A DNA stretch of 64,000 nucleotides from Trichosphaerium sp. ATCC 40318 (Eukaryota > Discosea > Flabellinia > Trichosidae), in contig JALMLS010000420.1 in NCBI GenBank assembly GCA_038496445.1, positions 558,001 to 622,000 on the forward strand. Direction: 5' to 3'. A program made the translations under genes and the position numbers. The notes beneath the pieces were generated by a model that saw nothing but the letters and a program-made list of their open reading frames with translations, was not told where the DNA came from and made no database searches. This document shows positions 56,885 to 64,000 of the stretch, piece after piece (positions within the stretch are counted from its first letter, which is position 1; each line of letters starts with the position of its first letter).

Positions 56885-58500
56885 AAACAAAGAAAAAAAA
56901 AGATTCAAAAAAAAAAGGAAAAAAATAAAATACTTTATTTGCTCTAAGCCAGTCTAAACTACCAGACTCATATTACACCATAGTCATCACTTAAAGCACA
57001 TTTATCAACTTAAACCAGTACGAGAAATGGTGACATTGCTTGAAAACAGTTGATTGTCGGACTTTGTAACGACAAGAACAGTCATCATACAATGGTATTC
57101 TACAAGTAAAGTGTTTTTTCACCTTCTTATTCCGTAGGTTGCGGCCAAAAAAAGTAGAATTTTTGTAGTTTTTTTGTAGAAACCCGCAACTTAGACGCTA
57201 TCGGATACTGCTTAATTGTTTTCTGTCTTTATTGAACGCAACAACATCTGATGATCACCACGAAAGCGACATTAGTATTAATAGTTGTTTTAAGCATAAT
57301 CCAGCAAGCACAGTGTCTAAGTACGCCATAATACGAAAACAAACGGAAAGAGTTAACAACACAAAATCCTTACACACTGTAGCAAACGGAGATACAGCAT
57401 ACGCATTTTTCAAACAACGCAGTAGTAGTGTTAACAACTTTGAAGAAATTGCATTCACTACAGGAGGTAATGGGACTCTACCATACATAGATGTAGGCGG
57501 AGTAAGTTGGCAACATGATCATAAAAATATCCTAACTGTTTTGCTAGTCTTCACTGTCTTAGGAGGCCGGCTTAACTGCCCGGTGAATGCAGCTTCTCTT
57601 CAGCACATCTTTTATTTTACACCTTTAGGTTATCTCTACACTCTCCAGAGCCCTTTACGCCCATGACGGGCCCAAAGCACTCCTGCGCACACAGTTTAAT
57701 GCTATAGCTCTGTTTGACATGCTAAAGTACTTTTAGTCACACCCCTGGCCTTTCTTTTGTATTTTGTTGGTAATCTGATTTAATTCTCTATTCTGCTTTT
57801 ACACGCTAAAATCAACTACACTAACTCGATTTTACCTTTCTCACCGCTTTTTAGCAACAAACTAACTTCCTAATGGAACACCTCGCTATTTCTACATCTA
57901 CGGCCATTGAACATGCTTGTAACTCAAACATTATTAGCAGGTAATGAAACTAGATGCCAATGAAGATAGCAAGGTCAGATTTTTTTATGAATTTTTTTTT
58001 TTTTTTTTTTGGTACACTTCCTTTTCGTATAATCACGTGTGCAATGAATATGTTTCCACAAGTGTAGATAGCTTTGCTATGAGGAACATTTCTTTTTTAG
58101 CTGGGACTGGACCATTTCTATATGCACTTGAGCAATACAGTAATTAAACGGATAGCAACAAATTGTCCATGAAAACGTTAACCTCAAAACCATAATCAAA
58201 TTGCTGACCATTAATAGAACATACGCATATGCCGGACGACAAGGTTGGTTAAAAAAAAAAATGGGCAAAAGAAAAGATATTGGTATGTAAACTTTTGGAG
58301 ATTTATTTTTACTTTAGTTTTATTTTCATCTGTACGATTGGTTCTGTTCCATGACATGATGTCCTCCTGTAACTTTCTGTACACGCATGTCAATCTGTAA
58401 GTCGTCTTCCATGTAAACCCCCCTATATGTAATAAAGTAGGCGCTAGCGCGCTGCCTCTTGTTCTAAAAAAAAAAAAGTCTTCACTGTCTTATTTCATTA
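56885..58500. other. Unresolved region with small possible exons
   Basis: 57234-57666 holds an open frame (NATTSDDHHESDISINSCFK ... LPYIDVGGVSWQHDHKNILT ending SPLRP) without an ATG, so it is either an exon of an unseen gene or non-coding. At 57873-58145 there are exon-like pieces (MEHLAISTSTAIEHACNSNI, VMKLDANEDSK, DSFAMRNISFLAGTGPFLYA LEQYS) that might form a tiny intron-rich gene. I could not join them with confidence. No RNA gene is seen. The palindrome-like GGCGCTAGCGCGC lies near 58440. Confidence 0.3.
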
Positions 58501-59295
58501 TTACACAACTTTCATTTTCAATTACCGAAACACAAGTAACCATCACCTTTTCAGACGCAGCGTCGGGGTGTATAGCTCAAATGGGAAGTTCTTGCCCTTT
58601 CTCAGCACAAACAGTTGGTGCAACATTTGTTACGCCACAATCTACAATGCTATCAAGTACGAAAACTTTAAAACCAAAATCACCAATCAATCGAAATATG
58701 CTTATGTGAACTTCCAGACATGACATTGGTAACAAACACATGGATAGCAGATCCAAGTATAGTATTCGATGACACTTCTTTTACGTATGCCAGTGATATT
58801 AAATGTAGTTCTAATATCAATAGGATAACCATCCCAGGTGCGTCCTACACAACTGCAAAAACATGGAGGGTTGTATATGAAGTCACGTCAGTGCCTACAC
58901 TAGCACCTTCAACAGCATCGCCAACAACCACACCTCCTACAACGATAGCACCAACTGCAATACCCTCGACAACACCGCCAACAACATTACCTACAACGAT
59001 ACCTCCTCCCGCAGCAGCACCTTCAACAGTGTCACCAAGTGTACCCACAACCACATTACCAGCGGCTATAATGCCTACCATGGCAACATCTGTTTCGCCT
59101 ACAATCGCCACACCTACTACAGAAACGCCTACAGTACCCACAACAAGCGCTCCAAACTCAATTTCTTCAACAGCTCCTGTTGATTCACCCACAACAAACT
59201 CACCAAGTGAAACATCAGCATTGTCGGCATCTTTTCACATGTACAGTTTCATTTACACGCTATTGCCAATCGCAATATCAATAATTGTGATTTAA
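58501..59295 (+). CDS. Mucin-like, probably GPI-anchored surface protein
   Basis: The visible frame runs from about 58501 (SITETQVTITFSDAASGCIA) through an intron at 58659-58718 to a Thr/Ser/Pro/Ala repeat region of about 100 residues (tandem variants of TTxPTTxPT such as TPPTTIAPTAIPSTTPPTTL). It ends in a short spacer and a hydrophobic tail (FIYTLLPIAISIIVI) directly before TAA, the layout of a GPI-attachment signal. Two cysteines (GCIAQ, SSCPF) and one near IKCSS lie in a small N-terminal beta-rich domain. The Thr-rich part should be heavily O-glycosylated. The signal-peptide exon was not found; it should lie upstream of 58500, so the start is incomplete. Confidence 0.6.
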
Positions 59296-60104
59296 TGCAT
59301 AAAGTGTTTCGGATAATTGTAAGTAGGCGAGAAATTAAAAAATACACTTGTACAATAAATATAATTCCAACAGGAAATCAGTTCCATTGAAATATGAGTG
59401 TGAGTAATGTAAAGAGGTACCTACCTGGCCAGGATTGTCTTTACTTGTTAAATAATAAACGGTGTAACTCTTGTTTGAGGTTTAAATTATGTTTATTAAG
59501 TTATTCAAGTTACAAGCTTTTATGTTCACCCGGGGGCCGCAAAGGCCGCAAGTTCACCTGGGATACAAGGGCCGCAAGGTGGAGGGTCTTGATGACATGA
59601 TCATCATCAAGGACAGTAAGGTTCACTGAAGTGACTTCCTTACAGTACTGTGATTATTTGTGGCTGTACTAAGGGAAGAACTTGCAACAAAATAGGCAAG
59701 CTGGTATTTCGAGAAATGTAATAAAAACAGCTCTTCATATTTTTATCACAAGTCATACCTTACCAAAAGAACCTGATTAAACCTGGAGACCCATTCAGGA
59801 GATTCTGATAACTCTCAAACACATGATTCTTCCAGAAACAAAAGGGATTTCAAGTACTGAACTTCTTAGAAATGTTGTCATTTTTTTTTCATTCAAAACG
59901 AACTGAAACAAAACAGTATTCTTTAAACTTTAATTCACTTTGGCAACGAAATGCAAAATAACCACGTGACAAAACCAGTAATGGCTAAAATTAACAAGGA
60001 AATGCAAACTATTTTTTCAAGCAACAAGTGTCATAACAACAAACTACTTTCTTACATGCTATTGTTTATGTTGACGCTCTGTACATTCTATTGAGATCCC
60101 ATTA
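59296..60104. other. Intergenic region with a GC-rich structured patch
   Basis: Mostly AT-rich with no supported gene. 59525-59640 is markedly GC-richer, with three copies of GGCCGCAA and several inverted repeats. These are listed separately. Confidence 0.5.
59525..59655. repeat. GC-rich patch with inverted repeats
   Basis: It contains GGCCGCAA three times (GGGGGCCGCAAAGGCCGCAAG, then GGGCCGCAAGG), GTTCACC twice, the near-palindrome CTTGATGA-CATGATCA-TCATCAAG at about 59588-59611, and the hairpin-forming AAGGTTCACTGAAGTGACTT followed by CCTT. The composition stands out sharply from its surroundings. It might be a structured RNA or 3' end element; no known RNA family is recognised. Confidence 0.5.
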
Positions 60105-60994
60105 TTAACTACTGTCGGGAGGAAGGCTCTTACAATTGCCACCAGACCCACAATCGCAATAAAAACTAGAAAACAGTCTTAGGAACAAGTAACAAAAATC
60201 AAATTAAAGTAAAACCCAAGACGTACTTGGTTGTCATCGGAGCTGACAAAGAATGACCTTTATGACAACTCAATGCACATCCTTCACAACAACCTTCGGT
60301 GTCCATTAAACCACAAGTAAAGCAATGAAACCTAAACAAAGGCTGTCAACAATACTGCTCCACAAATCCAAAAAAAAGTTTCAAACGTTTACCATTTCTG
60401 AACCGCAAACACTTTTCCAGTAACTGAGTATGTGCATGTCTTATTTTCTACAGCTTGTTTTATTCTATCTTGCACACTAGACTTATTTTCTACGCAATCA
60501 TATTAGACAAATTGGATGTCCAAACATGCGTACCCATCATTGCAGTTCCAGTCAAACTCTCGACTACTGCTGCAAGTTGCTGCTCTCCCAAAGGTTCATC
60601 AGCTGTTGGATCGTCCATATGATCAAATATCCACTGCAAGGCGAGTTGTGTATTCAATCTGAACTGTGTTAGTGTCCAATAAGTCGAAGTACTTCAAATC
60701 AACTAGAATTACACTTACTGGTTAAGCAAAAGTGCTTTTTTAGCACGCTCGATTGGAAATCCCATTTCTACTATCTGTCTAAGGTTTTCCTCGACTTGTG
60801 GGAATATCTGGGCGAACTACGGAGATGTGAATAAAATTGAATAGAGTACATTTGAAGTTGTAGAGAAACTCAGTTGTATCTAATTTCAGGTTTCAAGCGT
60901 TCGTACCAGTGCGCTGTGGTCAACTGGGCCTGGTGCTTGTGCTGGAGGAGTAGAATTCGTTGGTTCGCTAGTTATTGGTGTATCGATACTCATA
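60105..60994 (-). CDS. UBA - UBR-box protein
   Basis: It starts MSIDTPITSEPTNSTPPAQA at 60994. A UBA domain follows (VEENLRQIVEMGFPIERAKK, ALLLNQ, then LNTQLALQWIFDHMDDPTAD). The C-terminus is a complete UBR-box zinc finger: CTYSVTGKVFAVQKW, FHCFTCGLMDTEGCCEGCAL, SCHKGHSLS, and YCDCGSGGNCKS before TAA 60105-60107. UBR boxes read N-terminal degrons (type 1 basic residues), and UBA domains bind ubiquitin. UBA then UBR box is the order seen in UBR5/EDD, but this protein stops after the box with no E3 catalytic domain. It may be an adaptor delivering N-degron or ubiquitinated cargo. About six introns. All expected Cys/His ligands seem present. Confidence 0.78.
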
Positions 60995-61536
60995 GGCACC
61001 TGCAGATGGGTTTAATACGCGATAAAAAACTTTTAACGTGTCGTACGGGTGTTGGTTCCTTCACAGGCTTCCTCGCATTCAACTATACGTGGTGAGCGAC
61101 TACAATTTCAAGGTTGTTAACGTACATTGTAAATAACAAACAATTCATCGCTGTCTTGTAAATGGGCAACAGATGCGTCGTTTTGGAGTACAGCGCCCTG
61201 GTAAATTATTTTGGCGTCATCTGGGACATAAAGCCCTAATTCCTTGCGCATTAGCGCTACTATATGCTCTTTCGTTTGCTTTGCCTGTCTTTGTTAATAG
61301 TAACGTTTTAAAACAAACCATGTACATTTGCTTGAGCATTTATGTTAGTAAATATCCTCCTCGTTCGCGGAGAGCGAACAGCAACTTTAACTGTGGACTG
61401 CATTTCAACAAACTGATAATTGGTTAAGCGCTGAGAATTTAAGACTTTCAACTTGACAAGTCGCAAATACGCACCGCTGGGTGACATTACGCATTGAAAC
61501 GACTTTGTACAATAAAATACTCACAACCAACGTGCT
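60995..61536. other. Divergent intergenic region with a doubtful small ORF
   Basis: Between the UBA-UBR gene (minus) and the SH3 gene (plus). A plus frame from ATG 61173 (MRRFGVQRPGKLFWRHLGHK, then a hydrophobic LIPCALALLYALSFALPVFV) could encode a small one-helix membrane protein of 84 residues, but there is no other support. The short inverted repeat GTTCGCGGAGAGCGAAC lies at about 61364-61380. Confidence 0.35.
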
Positions 61537-64000
61537 ATGTCCTATTATTCTAACCAAGACGAACATTTAAACTACCAAGGAAGTACTGGTGACCCTCAGA
61601 GCTACAGAAGCAATGCAAGGTAAGTACACCTCAAATAGACAGATCCCATAAATGGTTGCATACTTCGCCTAACGGGCGCGTACATGTCAAAAATAGCGTC
61701 CTTGCACTATCTGTGTTTAGTTGTTGATCATTTTGTAGTGACTACCTAGCAGTTTCTGAGGCGTCATCGCAAGGTATGTAGTACTTCTCTATGCAAATGC
61801 TACCTTTGTTTGTATTTTTAAAGCCTTACCCAACAATAGGTGGTGAACGCAAGTTTTCCAAGGTGCTCAAAATACACCTAACTGATGGTCAATCGAGTAT
61901 GTTCGTTAGACCCGAACAAACATTGGAACAAGTACTAAAAAAGCTATGTGGTAAGAGAAACGGTCTTACAATAGAAGATTACATCCCACAGGTGCGTCTA
62001 CAGCTAAAATACTTATTTTCCATAAAACTGAGGACAGACAGCGAATTTAGTGTGTCAAAAATTACCATTTACGCTATTAGAACTTCTCTGGCGTGGAACT
62101 AGATATTAATTCTCGCCTGGGCGATTTATGTATTTCAGAAATGAATTTCCGAGTTAAGAGACGTACGAAAACCGCGCTAGTCTGTTTTTTAACCTCGAAC
62201 ACATAGCTGTACAATCTACACCGCGTAGAGAATCAATTGCAAGTCAAGCAAGTCAGCCAACGCAACCAGCTCAACCAACAAGCGCAAGAGCACCAGTAGT
62301 AGCGCCAATAGCTAAAAGTAATCCTTTATTTTTGTAATTCCAAAAACCGAAAAGAAAACTTACTTTTTTTTGTAGTAGCTAAACGTGTCAAATGTCATAC
62401 AGCTTTTGAGCCAGAAGGTGATACTGAGGTTCAAATAAAGCCTGGAGATGTAATAGACATCATCAAAGAAGCAGATTCTGGTTGGTGGAAAGGAGTCAAT
62501 ACCCGTAGCGGCGAAGAAGGTAGGCGCTTGTAGCAGAGTTTCCATTTTTTAATTGTTTTTTTTCAAAAAAGGTTGGTTTCCACCAGCGTATGTCACAGAA
62601 ATAAAAGAAGAACCAAAGAAACCATTAGGCGTTGTAACAGCACCAAGAGGTATACATTTATAGTCAATTTCCATTACTTATTTGGTTTTTGTAGATTTGC
62701 AACAGTCGGCTGGATTTTTCGCGAAAGGACCTAGTCCTAAGAAAACACCAAGTTTAATGCCACCAAAGCAACCTAGGTACATGACCATGAGGAGAAGGAG
62801 TGTTGTTTAAATCTAACCTGAGTTAGCCTTGGTATTCAAACTGCGCCACACGCTGCAAAACCTGCGCCTGCGCCTGCATCATCTGGATCAATTTATGGTG
62901 CATTTCCACCTTCCACATCTACTTCTGGTCGAAAGTTTGCCACTCCACCAAAATTTGCTCCTCCAAAGGCACCTATGGTGCGGTACAACTCCCAGAGCAA
63001 TGTTCGCGCTGGCGCCGGTAAAGTGACCTTTCATCCGAGGTAATAGCTTGAATACTTTGTCGTTCGAAAACTAACTACCCTTTCAGCACGCAAAAGCGAC
63101 CACAAGTGGCCGCTGCACCTGATCATAAATTTAACAAAGGGTACAGCGTGGGAGCAGCACCATCGACATACGGTGCTATACCTAGAGAAAAGCCTTTTTC
63201 GCGGCCTGAGCCTGTAGCTAAAGCTGCACCTACTACATCAGGATATGGAAGTATTCCAAGCTCATCTACATCGCCTGTACCTGCAAAACGTCCTGTACCT
63301 ACTAGCTTCCAAGGACCTTCAGTACAAGCAGAGTTTAACAAACCAAACCCTAAACAAGCGCCATCATCTTATGGGTACATTTGGTTTTATTTGCTTCCTC
63401 TTTTTTCTTGTAGACTTCTATTTCTTACGTTGTGATTTAGTGCGTTTCCTGTTCGTCAAGGGTCAGCTAAAGTACCTACGTCATTCAACCCTCCTAGTGA
63501 CAAAGCACCAGCAAAGAAAGCTTTCAACCCAGCAGCTAAGAAGAATGGTTTTGGACCAAAGAAAAATGGTTTGCGTGTTTTTCCAAAAAGGACTATCCCT
63601 AGTTTTGGTGGCGGCAGAAAGCGACCTGTTTCATCGTATGGAGCATTCCCTGCTACCCGACCAGCCAAGAGACCGGCTGCTATACCTCCAAAGAAGCGTA
63701 TAATGGCCAAAAGACCTATCCCTCGAGAATTTTCGCCCGGAAGAAAGATAAACCCTGTCTCTCCTCCAGTAGTGTCTAAGCCTGCTGTTGATGTCAGTGT
63801 CCAGGCAAATGTTACTGCGCCACCATCTGGCATCCCTCGAAAACCTAGTGGTCGTCCAACATCACCAAACATGCCACCACCAACACAATACACATCTGCT
63901 CCAACAAGACCTCCAGCACAGCCTTCTCCTGCTCCTGCTCCTGCTCCTCAGGTGGTAGCACCCACTGCAACCGTTACTGCACCTCAGGTGAGTACTATAG
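61537..64000 (+). CDS. RBD-like + SH3 + proline-rich adaptor protein (3' end cut by window)
   Basis: It starts MSYYSNQDEHLNYQGSTGDP at 61537. A ubiquitin-like Ras-binding/Cobl-type fold follows (KVLKIHLTDGQSSMFVRPEQ TLEQVLKKLCGK), then VELDINSRLGDLCISEMN. An SH3 domain comes next: HTAFEPEGDTEVQIKPGDVI, DIIKEADSGWWKGV and GWFPPAYVTEI, with the ALYDY-like, WW and PxxY positions present. The long remainder is disordered, rich in Pro, Ser, Lys and Ala, with at least five copies of a YG[AS][FI]P motif (IYGAFP, TYGAIP, GYGSIP, SYGAFP twice) and polyproline stretches (APTRPPAQPSPAPAPAP). It resembles actin-cytoskeleton or endocytic scaffolds. It has eight or more introns, and a donor at 63989 leads beyond the window. 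Confidence 0.75.

Noticed and set aside
57232-57666. 144-residue plus-strand ORF taken as a complete gene
   Set aside because: The frame has no ATG (it opens at TTG), so it is kept only as a possible exon.
58845-59192. Long minus-strand ORF rich in Val/Gly opposite the mucin region
   Set aside because: It is the antisense shadow of the Thr/Pro repeats and has no independent coding signs.
63456-63893. Minus-strand ORF opposite the proline-rich tail
   Set aside because: It is the antisense of a biased-composition coding exon; the plus strand has SH3 context and consistent splicing.
1-64000. CRISPR array, tRNA or rRNA genes
   Set aside because: No regularly spaced direct repeats were seen. 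Stretches resembling tRNA T-arms (for example near 9573 and 61364) lack the paired acceptor and anticodon arms.

Overview
This window is nuclear DNA from an intron-rich, AT-rich, unicellular-type eukaryote. Almost every gene is cut by short spliceosomal introns (roughly 50-90 nt), many with a donor beginning GTACG and an acceptor ending TTTAG or TAG. The set includes core eukaryotic genes: LSm5, COP9 signalosome subunit 8, a small Tim chaperone, RasGEF, UBX/RING, UBR-box, PDR-type ABC transporter, PH-domain and SH3 proteins. I cannot place the lineage. Secreted polysaccharide-active proteins, an LRR-lipase, a fused TrpE-TrpG and a U12-like intron fit an aquatic, probably heterotrophic protist. 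All CDS spans below run from start to stop codon and include introns; splice sites were inferred by eye from reading-frame continuity and homology.

Layout. 0.2-6.4 kb: two minus-strand secretory-pathway genes (an MRH/Cys-rich receptor-like membrane protein and a SURNod19-like secreted protein). 6.6-14.2 kb: anthranilate synthase TrpE-TrpG (-), LSm5 (+), CSN8 (-), small Tim (-) and a UBA-UBX-RING protein (-). 14.3-19.7 kb: a small basic protein and a RasGEF (+). 20-24 kb: a secreted CBM6-DUF5060 glycoside-hydrolase-like protein. 24.5-32.6 kb: an S9 prolyl-oligopeptidase-family peptidase (-), divergent from a GshB/cyanophycin-synthetase fusion gene (+). 32.7-36.9 kb: a DWY-repeat protein (-), a truncated second copy of the CBM6 gene with its promoter, and a decayed copy of the DWY locus. 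36.9-49 kb: coiled-coil protein, LRR-lipase fusion, SMP-30/gluconolactonase-like secreted protein, an unknown protein, a DWY-repeat protein with a PD-(D/E)XK-like nuclease domain, and a PH/coiled-coil protein. 49.3-55 kb: full-length PDR/ABCG transporter. 55.5-64 kb: fringe-like glycosyltransferase, mucin-like GPI-type surface protein, UBA-UBR-box protein (-), and an RBD-like/SH3/proline-rich protein running off the end.

The most unusual element is the intron-containing gene at 27.7-32.6 kb. It joins a bacterial-type glutathione-synthetase (GshB) ATP-grasp module to a complete cyanophycin synthetase (ATP-grasp plus Mur-ligase-like module). Cyanophycin synthesis is classically bacterial, so a spliced eukaryotic copy with an extra ATP-grasp enzyme suggests a nitrogen-storage or related poly-amino-acid pathway in this organism. 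Other features worth attention are two DWY-repeat genes with a nuclease-tailed version, an over-represented TCACGTGA palindrome in introns and promoters, a GTACG-type donor consensus, a U12-like intron in LSm5, a RING domain lacking one zinc ligand, and a segmental duplication around the CBM6 genes.
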